Positions 24,478-36,700 of a DNA stretch of 64,000 bases are shown here, in pieces. This DNA is from Daldinia sp. FL1419. Its lineage: Eukaryota > Ascomycota > Sordariomycetes > Xylariales > Hypoxylaceae. The translations under genes and the position numbers were made by a program. The notes beneath the pieces were generated by a model. The model saw only the letters and a list, made by a program, of their open reading frames with translations, searched no databases and was not told the DNA's origin. The stretch lies in contig MU623415.1 of assembly GCA_025201765.1 (NCBI GenBank), forward strand, positions 62,001-126,000, given 5' to 3'. Positions within the stretch are counted from its first letter, which is position 1. Each line of letters begins with the position of its first letter.

Positions 24478-25353
24478 ATGGCTACCGTCCCGCATTGTCT
24501 CTACTGCTTCGAGACGCTTTCCGCGTACCTTGAGGGCCATAAGTCCCTGAGCCTGGCCGAGATCGTGGACTTGTGGGACGAGTACAACAAGGAGGCGGGA
24601 GCCGGCACCGAAGATGCAAGTAAACATGACAGCCTCGAGAAACGCATCCCCGCTCTTCGACGAGTAGTCGATTCGGAGTCTTCCGAAATAAGCAGCTCGT
24701 CTTCGCCTTCTTCGGGCTCGACCATGTCCCTGGCTACCAGCACCCCTGCCACCTCTACCGATTCTCTTGCCGAAACTATCATCACCGAGTCCCCGCTCTT
24801 CGTCACCTGGAACACGGTGTCCTCGCGCTCGGGCAATACCTCCCTGCGGGGCTGCATCGGGACGTTCGAGGCGCAGAAACTCGACGAGGGGCTCTCGTCG
24901 TACGCCATCACCTCGGCCATCAACGACATGCGCTTCGACCCCATTAGCAAGCGGGAGCTGCCCTCGCTCGAGGTCGCCGTCACCCTGCTGACCGACTTCG
25001 AGGACTGCGCCGACGCGATGGACTGGGAGATCGGGACGCACGGGCTGCGTATCAGTTTCGCGGAGCGGGGCCGGCGCTACGGCGCTACGTACCTCCCGGA
25101 CGTGGCGGCGGAGCAGGGGTGGACCAAGGAGGAGACGCTGGTTAGTCTGATGCGCAAGGCCGGGTGGGCGGGGCGGAAGGATAAGTGGCAGAGCGTCGAT
25201 CTGAAGGTTGTGAGGTACCAGGGGAAGAAGAAGTCCTTGTTGTATGCCGAGTACAAGCGTTGGCGCGATTGGGTTAGTCGGAAGGGGGAGGTGGGTGATG
25301 AGAATGACGATGAGGATGAGGATGAGGATGATGAAAATGAGAGTGAGGCTTAG
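24478..25353 (+). CDS. AMMECR1-domain protein
   Basis: Intronless, 291 residues. The AMMECR1 domain spans roughly residues 1-260, with the signature LRGCIGTF at 123-130 and SLEVAVTLLTDFE following. A Ser/Thr-rich insert of about 35 residues (about 66-100) separates the first helix from the core, and the C-terminus is a very acidic run of Asp/Glu. The start at 24478 is preceded by AACC and gives MATVPHCLYCFETL, the usual beginning in fungi; an upstream in-frame ATG at 24343 would add a hydrophobic leader unlike the family. AMMECR1 proteins are conserved from archaea to man, but their biochemical role is not settled. The high GC of the coding part contrasts with its flanks. Confidence 0.88.
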   Translation: MATVPHCLYCFETLSAYLEGHKSLSLAEIVDLWDEYNKEAGAGTEDASKHDSLEKRIPALRRVVDSESSEISSSSSPSSGSTMSLATSTPATSTDSLAETIITESPLFVTWNTVSSRSGNTSLRGCIGTFEAQKLDEGLSSYAITSAINDMRFDPISKRELPSLEVAVTLLTDFEDCADAMDWEIGTHGLRISFAERGRRYGATYLPDVAAEQGWTKEETLVSLMRKAGWAGRKDKWQSVDLKVVRYQGKKKSLLYAEYKRWRDWVSRKGEVGDENDDEDEDEDDENESEA

Positions 25354-26468
25354 ATGGGGAAGGGTATTGGGGTTATACTACAAACATTATCACGGCTGCC
25401 TTCCCTAATTAGGGACCGCGCGGGTTACATGCATGCATCTTTGGTGGACTGGACGGCGTTGGCGCATGAGGGATGGAATTAGGCGTATAGAGTACGGCAC
25501 CTGATACGGCGGCGGCGGGAGCAGCAGCAGCGACAGCAGCCCAGGTGGGTGATTTTGACGATACAGGTAGATTTCTGATTTCTGATTTCTCTCTTCTTTT
25601 TCTTTTTTTTCTTTTTCGTTTCTTCGGTGCGTTTTCGCTGTGCATACGTGTTTTCTACTCGCTCGTCTAGTCGTTGATAGTGCCTAGATTATGCTCTTTT
25701 GAGGTACTCTACGACTTTATTTATAAGATTGATTGGCTTTGCTCATATATCCCTCTATTCATTTGCTGAACCCCTTTGCCTGAGCGGAGGTATATTCGTT
25801 GATTGAGTGGAAGTATGTTATAAGGCGGACGTTACATTACGTTACGTTTCTGTCGTGCGATTCCGTTGACCAGGACACAAAATTCTGCAATTTTTGGTAA
25901 GGTAAGTTGGTTTTGCTTGCCCGATCGATGAAAGCGGCGGATATCAGATCAGGGAGCTAGCTAGGTACCTAGTTTCCCGACGATGCGAGATCTCATGCCA
26001 GCCGCGATCTAGGGGGTTCCAAAGGGACCGAAACCCGCCGCCATGCCCTGGCATGGGGATAAAATGGAACCGCCCTTCTTCTAGAACTCCTGGTTGCTAT
26101 ATCGACGTACGATGTCTCAGGGACTTTTTCTATTATTTCCTTCGCTCGATCGTGAGGATAGGTAGCTACTAGGTTAGATGCATGGGTACGTGGGTAGAGG
26201 GGGGGAATGTCTCTGGGGAATGGGACCCCCTCCATTCTTGAGGATAATTTCCCGTGATCTAATGGACTAGCTGGTGAGGGTTTTGAAGACGGCAGTCTCC
26301 TAGTTATCGGGTTTAAATTCCACGGCAAAGGGGTTGATATACTCGACGGTGCGCACGTCGAGGGAATATGAATATCCTGGTGCTTTTCTGTTCTGCACTT
26401 GACGGAATTAAGGCGTTGCGATACTGCGAAATTATCCCATCGACCACCGACCCGATTGCCGAGGTAAC
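25354..26468. other. Intergenic region, no gene seen
   Basis: Spacer between two plus-strand genes. It contains a CAG/GCAGCAGC-rich patch near 25515-25540, a T-rich tract near 25590-25622 and CTAGCTAGGTACCTAG at 25958-25971. The right part is the promoter of the protease gene. Confidence 0.5.
25957..25972. repeat. Palindromic CTAGGTACCTAG motif
   Basis: AGCTAGCTAGGTACCTAG contains a perfect 12-base inverted repeat, CTAGGTACCTAG. It is a member of the dispersed family seen throughout the spacers. Confidence 0.7.
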
Positions 26469-29353
26469 ATGTCGTTTCCTCATCCTCTTTTCTTCATCGT
26501 TGCTTCGACGCTGATCGGCGTGGGGCGAGCGGCTGGCTTGAAATCGTATAACGGGACGGCTAATGGGACGATACACGGCGCACCGGCGAATACGACGGGT
26601 CTGCCGAAGAGTACGCATCAGGTGCTCTCGCTTCCCCTGAGGAAGGTCGAGCATAAGGGCATTGCGTCGCCGAGCCTAGCAAAGCGGTATTTTGGATCGG
26701 ATGTCCTGGGGGTGTATGGCGCGGCGTATTTTGCAGAGTGTATGACCTCCTCTCCTCCTCCTCTCATCCTCCTATCTCCCACTAGGATACCAAGAACGTT
26801 ATAGACTTTCTAATAAGGAAAATAGTGACCATCGGCACCGGCGAGAACCCGCAGACGGTCAACGTGCTGCTGGACACGGGCTCGTTCGAGCTGTGGGTGA
26901 ACCCGAACTGCAGCGCTACTAATGTGGTCCAATACTGCTCCGAGTTCGGGCACTACGATCCCGCGCTCTCGCCTACGTCGAAGAATCTGAATAAGACGTT
27001 TCAGATACATTACGGGCTGGGGAGCGCGGAGGGGACGTATCATCAGGATGATGTGTTTATTTCTGGTTAGTACAAAATATAGGTTCGTGCGAACTGGAAG
27101 AACCTTGCTGATGTAGGAAGCAGGCGCAAAACTCCCAGGGCAGCAATTCGGAGTCTCGAATACGTCTAGCGATGTCTGGTTTGGTATCCTGGGTCTCGGT
27201 CACGGTAAGGGCCGCGGTGTGATTGAGTATGAGTCTATCATCGACTCGTTGGCCGCGCAGGAGTATACGGATAGCAAGTTGTTTAGCCTGGATTTGGGCG
27301 GCCAGCCTGGACCAAAGGGTAAGCAGATCCTGTCTCTTTATCGCTATACGATATGACGACTGACACTAAGCAAGCTGCCATCACGGGAGAAATGGTCTTT
27401 GGAGGCGTCGATACGAATAAGTACGCGGGTAACCTGGCGAAAGTACCAACGGATCCTAATGATGCGTATGTTTCCCTATTATACTGAGTCTCATGCTTTA
27501 TCTAATGATCCTCAGGCACTATGTCGCAACGCTCAACTCGATAACTCTCCAAGTCCCTTCTTCTAAGTCGCGATCTAGCCCCATCAATACCGTCTCCCAT
27601 AGCATCAAGGCTATCAACGATTCTAGCCTTCCGCTACCCGTGGTCGTGGACTCGGGAACTACGCTTTCTTTGCTCCCTGAATCCATGGTCTCGGCTATCG
27701 CTGCTGGGTTTCCCGGTGCTGAACCAGACGGGAATGGCGGCTACAAGGTACCGTGCGACCTGCGAAATACTACTGAGGGTCGTGTAGAATTTGAACTCAA
27801 AGGGGACGGAAACGACAAGGTCAAAATAAGTGTTAGTTATAGCGACTTTATATGGTACGGTGGCGATGAATGTGTCCTCGGCGCGTGGTATACTAAGGAC
27901 GTTGGCGTGTGGATCTTGGGAGACACGTTTCTAAGGGGAGCGTATGGTAAGTATTGTTTTTCGTTATGACGATCTCCCTTCAGAAGCTAACACATTGAAA
28001 GTATCATTCGACCAAAGCAACAACGCGCTGTGGATGGCCGACTATGTCTCCTGTGGTGAAGGATCGAACCTAGTCCGCGTTGAAGCAGGTCCTGACGTAG
28101 CAGGTAACATCCCCGGATCTTGCGAGATGGCGGCGCCCGCACAAGTTCCAACGCCTGCGGCCAGTCACCCTAAACCTACTTATGATCCGGAATGCGACTG
28201 CACTAGATTCGGCTTCTCTACCGAGTTTAGGACTAGTTTCGAGACTTCTACTGCTACCGCTACTATTAGGAAACAAGCGAGCCCAGCACCAAAGCCCGGT
28301 CCCCATGGTCATGATCTGCCTGCTCCTGAAGACGACGAGCGCGATGGCGACGAGGATCAGTCAAAGCAGAAGCATATTGATATAATCACAGCTACGGAGA
28401 CTTTCACGAGTACTCTTGTTCACCACGTTGTTTATACGGCCGATCGTCAAGTAGTTACTAGCCACGTTACAGTCGTGACAACCTTCTGCCCAGGCGACAT
28501 TATTCCCCCGGTTTCTCCAGCTCCAGCTCCAGCCACAGCGCATTCCCAGACTCGAGGCCAGGTTCAACATACTACCACACGCCACATCCGAGTATCAACT
28601 ATATCGGCTCCGGTAGAACAAGTCACCATAGCCGCGGTAAGCCATGCCACCGGGGAAGCTCCGGAGACAGTACCAGACACGTTTGTCACTACGCCGCCGA
28701 ATTCGACGACGACAGAGATGATGGCGCAGGAAACCACTATAACCAACTCCGTCAACATAAACGTGAATTCCTCCTCTCCTACAAAACCATTCCCTACACC
28801 TACCGACGGCAGCCTCTCTACCTTCCCCTTCTCACCTCCGACATTCTCATCTACCTTTTCCCCATATTCCTCACCATCTAGTCCCGCGCCCCCATCCCCA
28901 TCCCCATCCCAGTCTTCACTACAACCACAACAACAACAGCAACAAACGCAACAAGCCGTACAGTCGCAACAGCAAGCACGGCCCTCCCCTCCCAACCCCG
29001 GTTTCGGTGCCGTAGGCTGGGGCTTCAACAGCACCACCACCTCCTCCGCACCCACGAACCACCCTCTAAACACTGGCAGCCCCAACCCCAATCCCAACCC
29101 TAATCCCAATCCCAATCCCAACATCAATTACAACCCGGCCCCCGCGCCCAAACCCACCTCCCCTCCCACGCCCAACCCCGACCGCGTAATCGCCCCCGCC
29201 GTCCCGACGAAAGAAACGTGGCACTCCCCGATGCCGAGCGGGATGGCGATGGCGACCTCCGCCGCGGTGCGCAAGACGCTGGCGGACGTGGCGGTCGGCC
29301 TGTGGACCGTCGCGATGGTTGTCGTCGTGCTGGGGAGTGCGTTACGGGATTAG
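26469..29353 (+). CDS. GPI-anchored aspartic protease, yapsin/OPSB-like
   Basis: Six exons (26469-26737, 26818-27065, 27124-27318, 27375-27465, 27516-27946, 28002-29353) join in frame to give 861 residues. A signal peptide (MSFPHPLFFIVASTLIGVGRA) and a short pro-region precede a pepsin-fold domain. The two catalytic Asp are D109 in VLLDTGS and D313 in VVDSGTT. After about residue 410 comes a long linker rich in Ser, Thr and Pro, with a glutamine run (QPQQQQQQTQQ) and an Asn-Pro tandem (NPNPNPNP). A hydrophobic C-terminus (LWTVAMVVVVLGSALRD) is suited to GPI attachment. Known for yapsins: cell-surface processing at basic residues and wall maintenance. Intron 1 uses an AAG acceptor, and intron 2 ends in a tandem AAGCAG acceptor, so one residue may vary. 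Confidence 0.88.
27066..27123 (+). other. Intron 2 of aspartic protease with tandem NAGNAG acceptor
   Basis: Donor GGTTAG. The acceptor reads AAGCAG, so splicing at 27120 or 27123 both keep frame and differ by one residue (SAGAKLPG or SGAKLPG). Confidence 0.6.
29080..29127 (+). repeat. CCCAAY tandem encoding Asn-Pro dipeptides
   Basis: About seven tandem copies of a six-base unit (CCCAAC, CCTAAT, CCCAAT) within the protease linker. Each unit codes for Pro-Asn, giving an NPNPNP stalk that is likely to vary in length between strains. Confidence 0.75.
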
Positions 29354-30072
29354 GAATACGAGGATGTGGAGCTGGTTTCCTGATTTTTTTTTTTTTTTAT
29401 TCCTCTTGCTTGTTTTCGGTTTCGATATCTTAATGATTGAATGAATGATTGAAATATATGCGAGGTGATATAATAGGGGTGGAGGGGATGGTTGGCTAGG
29501 TGCCTAACCTAGGTAAATGGATAATGGGTGTGGAAGGATCGGGAGATAGGGGGTTTGGGAGGATGGGTGGAAATACTCTCGGAGTGGCGAGAGCGGTGAT
29601 AGTTTCGACTATGGATAGTGGGAAATACCTCAGTCTTGTTGGAAATTCTGCTCAGAGGTTATTTGGAGCCAATCAGATCAGAAAGTAACACCCTTTGATA
29701 GATCATAGATAATAGATAGCTTAATTAAACAATTCAAAATATTTATTTCGGGTTCCTCACCGTGATACTCGAACCGATCAGCAAACAAGTCACTATTCCC
29801 AAAACATATAAACGCAAGCACAGAACTGTATAACAGGAATTCGGTATTATTATGTCACGTAACGTGCCTATGTTCTTTTTGCGATCCGTCCCATCCACCG
29901 AATATGCAGCCCGAGCCCGAAAAGGAGGAACCCAACAATCGCGGGACTTCCGACATGAAAGCAGGTAGATATAAAAGTAATGAAGACCCTCCCAATGTCT
30001 CGCTTGCCACCGTGTAAAACGCCTATGTAGTCAGCCCTGGGATACAGCTGTTGTCTCAGAGATATAAATAAA

Positions 30073-30109
<37 letters not shown>

Positions 30110-30457
30110 CTCCGTTCGGTTCTTTCTTTTCTCCAGCCAAGAACGCACATATGCACACACTGTCTAAGCCAACGTCAGAAAATCGATAAACCGACTTGAA
30201 GAACGCGACCTCGGTGTAAGTAATTCATCCGCGCCGAAACAAAGCAGTTTCATGAACTCGTTAAGTACTCCAACTGTGCCTCCTATAGCACTAATTCCCC
30301 TCAACTCAGATTAACAATGCTTTTTTGCTCGCTCGCTCAGCTCTTTGTGTTAAAAGTTCAAAAATAGCACCTCAGCCATAAGCCCCTTTTTTTAAAACTC
30401 CACTCGTCGCGTGGGAACAGACCAACCGGTCCAAAGGACGACAGGGCAAAGCCCGCC
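29354..30457. other. Convergent spacer between protease and Ras-like gene
   Basis: No gene supported. It contains a run of 28 A at 30080-30107, a T run at about 29382-29398 just after the protease stop, and CCTAACCTAGGTAAA near 29502-29516. Confidence 0.55.
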
Positions 30458-31327
30458 CTACCAACACCGTAAGCTTCTCCAGAACCCATCCTTCCTAAAA
30501 CCTAATCTTTGTCCGTCGCCAAGTCGTGGTCCTCTTGTTAAACCTGAGCGACTGGGCTTTTCCGTATCCGTGTCACGGTCATCGCTGTCTCCTAGGGGCG
30601 TTAGAGGCTTCGTGACGCCGCGGCGGTCCATATCGGTATTATCAAGGACGCCCATTTCGGCGAGACGGCGGCTCTCGACAACCCGGCGAACGATGAGAGC
30701 AAACGTTTCTTCGATGTTGACCTCAAGACGGGCACTCGTCTCCATGAAGCCACAGCCACGTTTCCTGGCCCATTCGAGCCCTTGAGCAGCTGGCACCTGC
30801 CGCGATTCTTGCAAATCGCACTTGTTGCCAGCTACGATCTTGACCGGTGGTATCGTCCTTGCGCCGCTACCGGCTCCTCCTAATCCTATACTACCTCTCC
30901 TCGCACCGCTTCCCGCTCCTAGGCCGGCCCGCCGAGCCCGTGCAGCGTTATCGAGGCGCGTCTCCGCCTCCATATCTATCAGGTCGTTGAAGTAGTTTAA
31001 GGCATCAAGACTGTCGAGTGACGTGATGTCGTATACGAGAAGGAACGCATCGGCACTTAAGTTGGACGACGCCCACATGCCCCGATATTCCTCTTGTCCA
31101 GCCGTGTCGGTCAGCGATAGGTGGTAGGTGGTACCGTCGATACGCCGGGTGATGCTGTAGCTATCTTCGATGGTCGGGTCGTACTCTGACGTCCATTGGG
31201 ATCGAACTAGTCGAAGAGTTATGGACGACTTACCACAACCTCCGTCACCGCATATTGTGATAGATATGGGTACGGGTGGTTGTGAGGTAGGTGATTGTGG
31301 TTGGCTTTGCTGTTGATTGTAATGCAT
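30458..31327 (-). CDS. Ras-like small GTPase with an internal Gly/Arg-rich insert
   Basis: Intronless, 289 residues. All five G boxes are present: GDGGCGKSS (27-35), effector loop YDPTIEDSY (49-57), DTAGQEEY (74-81), NKCD (168-171) and ETSA (196-199). The invariant Gln of DTAGQ is kept, so normal GTP hydrolysis is expected. About 38 residues rich in Gly, Ala and Arg are inserted between the switch II helix region and the NKCD box, where Ras itself has about ten. The protein ends RSLRCW, not a canonical CAAX box, so prenylation as in Ras is doubtful. The N-terminal 20 residues are Gln/Pro rich. A Ras-family signalling switch is certain from the motifs; the pathway is unknown. Confidence 0.85.
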   Translation of the reverse strand: MHYNQQQSQPQSPTSQPPVPISITICGDGGCGKSSITLRLVRSQWTSEYDPTIEDSYSITRRIDGTTYHLSLTDTAGQEEYRGMWASSNLSADAFLLVYDITSLDSLDALNYFNDLIDMEAETRLDNAARARRAGLGAGSGARRGSIGLGGAGSGARTIPPVKIVAGNKCDLQESRQVPAAQGLEWARKRGCGFMETSARLEVNIEETFALIVRRVVESRRLAEMGVLDNTDMDRRGVTKPLTPLGDSDDRDTDTEKPSRSGLTRGPRLGDGQRLGFRKDGFWRSLRCW

Positions 31328-33655
31328 TTCCGCTTCTATTTTTCCCTTCTTCTTCTTTTCTTTGCTTTGCTTTTGTCTACTATCGTTCCTTTCTTTTTCC
31401 TTTTTTTTTCGTCTATTATTGGTTTATATCTCTTTTTAAGCGAATAGCTGTGATTAGCCAAAGGTAGCTTAGATTAAAGACAGACCGATCGTCACGGTGA
31501 GCGAATGGGCGAGTATGTAGGAGAATTATAAGGTTCGTAATCGGAGGATTGTTCCTCTGTTTAAGACGGGGTAAAAAGACGGAAAGGACGGTAAGGACTG
31601 AAATCTGTAAGAATCGAAAGAGATAATAGCGGTATGCGTAATGGAGGTAAATGTAGTAAAAAAAGAAAAAAAGATAAAATAGCAGCTAATAATAATATTT
31701 TTTTCTGTTCTTTCCCCCTTCGTCTTCCACCGAAGGGGAGATAGAGCTGCAAGCTGCAGGGTACAACAGATTCTACTTGGCGATGCTCCACTAACATTCA
31801 ACGGGTCTTCCCCGTTTGGGCCTAACCGCTATTTAAATTGTCCTATAAGACAGGATTTTATAGCTCTCTTCTCAGGAATTGAGCCAGTCCACCGGGTACC
31901 TGAGTAAGTAATTGAAGGGATAACTAGGCCTTGTGTAAGTTACGGTTTCTAATTAACGTAGCTCGCAATGATAAATGCCGGGACTAATCGAATTTGGATA
32001 CGATAATATTTCTTTTTAGGAATTGGAGAAGCGAGGGAGGATATGAATCGAAATTGTAGGATGTGAAGTATGTGTAGTATGTGTTGAAGTAAGTGTGTGC
32101 GTGTATGTGTGATGCACCTTGCAATATATTCCGATGTAAATAGAATTATCGAAACATGTGCTCGGACGCAAAACACAACCTAATCAGATGTTAAAGATCC
32201 CGAGTAGATTAGGTTGTATAAAAAGCCAAGAGAAAACAGAAAAATAGGTGTAGTGTATACAGAACTAGACAGAATCGATATAAAACTAAACTCGTAGCGA
32301 GGTCCCGAAAAGAGGTGGGCATATATAAAACGGATATGAGAAAATAGGTTCGGGTTAAGAAGTTGAGAAATAAGGAATTAGTAGTGTAAGTGACCGACGT
32401 AAATCTTTCGTAAGAGGATTTTTTTTTCTTAGAGGCGAAGAAAGAGTAGTAACTAGGGGGAAAAAAGAGACACAAACTAAAGTTTAAGCTAGTTAACTAG
32501 ATGAGAAGATACCTAGAATCGACAGCGGTGATACAGGCGATACACTAACTTAGTAACCTAGATACCATCCGGATGGCTGGGGCAGGCACAAGTTGCAATA
32601 CTGAATAGCTGCATGTGGTTTTGTAATCCTGGTTTTGGTACCCGTTCTGACTTCCATGTACAATATCCCAACTTGTATTTCACCTTGGACAGGTACTTGG
32701 TAGTTTAGGTACCTATCTCATAGTGGGCTAGCGTAAGCCCATGTATCCTGGGTATCCCGGGTTGGAGCGGGTACGTACTTTGTGATACAGTAATGAAATG
32801 GGAAACCACCGTGGTGGTAGTAGGGTTAGCGGTAGCGAGGTAGCAGTGATGGTAGCAGCAATGATAGTGGGGGTTACCCTCCTTAGTGGGGTAAAAAGGG
32901 GTCTTTTAGAGTCTTAAGGGTTTAGTGGCAGGAGAGTGGCACAGCTTTGACATGCCAGAAACGCTAGAAACATGCTTGGACATGCTTGAACCTGCTTTAA
33001 ACAACGGAAATGCCGTTCAATTCGCCAATTTCTTTCGCATCGCCCCTCCTTCATTCAGTATCCGTTTCCACGCTCGAGCCTCGGGCTTCGCTGATCATTA
33101 ACATATAACACACTTGCGATATAATTCCCGAAAGACTAGGAACTACCACAAATTTGTCGCGAACGCCGGGGAAACGGAACAAAAAAAAAAAAAAAAAAAA
33201 AATCAGATATCGGATAGGTTGATCGACGAAATACACATAACCGGAACATCCGCTTGCTAAGAGATGCGATAACGAACCAGGTTTTCTTTTTTCTTTTTGT
33301 TTTATTTTATATATATAAATAAAGATCTATACCAAGGATCGATGTCAACCTTGAAAATCCAGCAAATCTACACCTATAAATCCACGAAAGTCGATACTCT
33401 CTGTTCAAGGTGCAAGTAAACAGGTATCGTAAGTACATAAGACCGATGGACATGAGAAACGAAACATGGAGACGTGGAGAGAAAAGGGTAATGTAGCATT
33501 CGCTTGCGATGAAATAATTGCAAGACCTAACTGAAGGCTGTGTAAATGTGAAGATTGTGACAGAAACGACTTGGAGACTCGTCACAAATACCTTTGGGCA
33601 TCAACGAGCTCGAAGCTTGCTGCTTGATGGGTTTTTCCTGAAAAGTCCAATATGC
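31328..33655. other. Gene-poor region, left part
   Basis: Promoter and 5' UTR of the Ras-like gene (T/C-rich on the minus strand), then AT-rich sequence. A 22-base A run lies at 33181-33202. TAGGTACCTATCTC occurs near 32706-32719. No coding signal is seen. Confidence 0.5.
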
Positions 33656-33730
33656 CATGCCGCTTACACGCATTTACACTTATACGCTTACACTTACACT
33701 TACTTACACTTACTTACACTTACACACGAC
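33656..33730. repeat. ACACTTAC microsatellite
   Basis: Imperfect tandem of ACACTTAC / ACACTTACTT over about 70 bases. A short CATA repeat follows at 33811-33829. Confidence 0.75.
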
Positions 33731-36700
33731 GGATTCATACATATTACACACGTACATTTTAGATTCATTCGCATTCGGTAACTTCAAGCTGATGTACGAT
33801 GAGGTGCGAAACATACATACATACATACCTAACCTAGGTAGATAATCGTTCCACTGCCTTGGGAAAAGCAAAATAGATTTTATTCTCCACTCGTCAGACC
33901 TTTAGATTACAGTCTGCATGAGGTTATAAGCAAGTATACGGGCCCGTATACTCGCGGGCGAATGATTAGCAGACAACTACGCCCGAAGATCCAATTCGTC
34001 ATGTTCATCATGTCCGTCATGTTCGTCATATTGGAAACAAAAGGGGGAAAAAAAAAAAAAAAAAAACTAAGGCATGCAGCCGTACGGGATCAGTTTATCA
34101 CTTACATACTACGGGACAAGCCGTAGAAATAGTTAGGGGAAAATAAGACATTCTTCGCATAGTATGGAGAACGCAAGTGTTGGAGGAGCTTCTTCCTTGT
34201 CCATTGGACGTCATGTCTAGAGCCGCCGAGGTTTGTGACGATGGGTTCCTATTAGTTTTGATAGGTACGGCTTCTTCTGCCGCCCGCTTTGCCCGCTGAT
34301 CCTAGTCATCCTAGCCATCCTAGTTCCCAGTCCTTTGGGGGTCATACGCTACGATATGCAGGTCAGGACGCAAAGTGCTACTGTAGTGCTCTCCCGTGGG
34401 ATCCCAGGACCGATTAGGAATAATCATTCGAGATATAGGGCGTCTTCGTTGATAGGCCGGCGTTGTTACTAGATCGTCCCAACAGTATGGAGATGATGAT
34501 CCAAGGATAATGATGATCTAAGGATACGATCATCACCGGCGAAAGTTTGCTAAGCTCAGCTGCATACCCTAATGCCCGCATCAAGTCGACTAATATACAC
34601 TACCTACTTATTCAGTGCAAGGCTTACATATCACTAACCCAGTTCGTTCGGGTGGACAACCTAAGATATAGCATACACTAGGTAGACATTTCCGGTCAGA
34701 CCGGCCATCCGTAAACTAAGTGGCTCCACGATGCAGCGGCGTGGGACCCGGCTGGCTGCATGAGGCGGTCTTTTCAGACGTGTTAAACCAATATTCGAGT
34801 TTCAAAATAGACGGCAATTCTTTTGAGGAAGTGTTACACATCTGCTTCAAACCATTATAATTCGCTACGACAAACCGATAAGCCCATCCCGGATACAAAT
34901 CCTGTCGACTTTCTTACGGACTTAAAAAACAAAAGCTACAGATCGGATCAGGCTCCCGCAGGTCGAGGCGTGCAGAACCCGCCGTGATGGTTACGGCAAG
35001 GAATACGAACAGGTTTACCTCCATGTTGGGCCGTGGCGCAGCTTGTCTCTAAACACCCCTACGATACATATAATATACCTCGTAATCGTAGGTAGCTACA
35101 AGTACACTACGTACGTATGGACTTGGTTCGATGTAGTCGCCAACTCGCCAAGCACCGCTACCGGGGGATAAGATATGTCGGAGAATTTCCAGGCAGATCG
35201 TCAACGGCACTCGACGACTTTGAAGACTTACATAGGTAGTAAGCTCGGTAATGGTTTTAACAAAAACGATGCTTTCATTGCCGAGCATAAATCCACCTTT
35301 TATCAACGCCTTGAGCAAAACGAGCCGTGTGCTGCTTTTACGAAAAGAGCCTAGCTTTCCCAAGTTATTAAGTGTTGGGCGTGGATGGGAATCCACTACT
35401 AGTTACCGCCCACGTGTGTTCAGGGATGAAAAAAACCTTTAGAGAGGTCATAGCGGGATCAGGATCCAAGGTCTAGAGACGCCCGGGCATTCGTCACCAA
35501 TCATTTCCTCGGGTCGCCTTTTCTGCACCCCGCCATATCCAGTAGGTATCCAGTTGTGGGAAGCTCATTTTGAAGATTGCGGTGTATATTGGCTATTGAG
35601 ATCCAACGGGGCGAGGGAAAGATGACTGCGGCTTACGGTACCGGCAAGTCAACTACATTACGATTTCTATCTTTTTTTTCCTTTTTAACTATCCTCTCTT
35701 CAAACATAAAATCACAAGATGTAACAAAACGCGAAAGGCATCTATCTCACTGCTACCAGGCCATGCAGATCCCGGCACACATCTTGTGAGAAACCCAATA
35801 CAAGATCGGTTTTGAAACGGTCTAGATCCAGTCACATACTATACTTGCTCCATTAGGTAGGTGGTCGAGGCTCTCTTTTCTTTCATCATCTGCGGAGGTT
35901 TGCGTCGCATCCAGCACGCAATTAAGGCGGACGTATTGGACAATGGGTAAGGTAGTGACCAAGCGTGCGTATGTCAGTCAACGAGTTCAGACCAACCAGC
36001 AACGTACCACCGATTGGGCCAGCGCGTGCTGTGCCAAGGGAAACTTAATCTCATCTTTCCATTCCCCCCTTTTTTTTTGACAGCTTGACGGCTCCCCTGG
36101 TTGCGTGGGTTGGTCGCTGCGTGTGTTTGCAACGTGAGGCGATCGTGCGTCGGTGGGTGGCAATAGCGTCGGCCGAGCGCGTGGGGATGGGAGAGGGGGG
36201 GGGCTTCGATCGGGCCTTTTGCTCGACTCGATCGCGGCGGAGGTTGACCGTTGACATGCGACGTGGTAAGGAGCAAACAGAATATTGATGTCTAATATAC
36301 GAGTTGGAGGTTCGAAAATAAAGATGTAGGACCTTTTAGTTAGGACATTCCGTAGCAAAGAATCAATGTAGAAAATATAGGGATTTTCGTGTTTATAATT
36401 TGGGGGCCGAGGGATACGTTCTCGTCATGTCGCGATGCAGCTCCGTCAATACGCTGTTACTGTCTTGATCGTGTCGGAATTTAGATTTCTTGCATATAGA
36501 AGAAAGGTGCCTCTACGGACAGAGCTTTGTGGTCCCATACCAGGTAGCGAGGGTTCTTCGCTTCTCGCTCCGTTTCACGATAGAGATGATTAGCATATGA
36601 TATTACTCGAGTATAAAGTTACGACAATTAGTAACTAGTTATGTCTCAAGGTAACACGTTGTAGGTTCTACATTTCAGACACTGCATAAGACCGTCGTGC

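Noticed and set aside
24472..25041. 189-codon antisense frame over AMMECR1
   Set aside because: Arg/Gly-rich shadow of a high-GC exon; the sense frame has the LRGCIGTF signature.
28564..29127. 187-codon antisense frame with Gly-Leu repeats and many Cys
   Set aside because: A shadow of the Asn-Pro and Gln repeats of the protease linker.
30080..30107. Poly(A) tail of a retroelement
   Set aside because: No reverse transcriptase, target-site duplication or other element part is visible nearby; similar A or T runs occur in many spacers.
33656..33730. CRISPR-like or telomere-like tandem
   Set aside because: Units are eight to ten bases with no spacers and do not match TTAGGG; it is a microsatellite.
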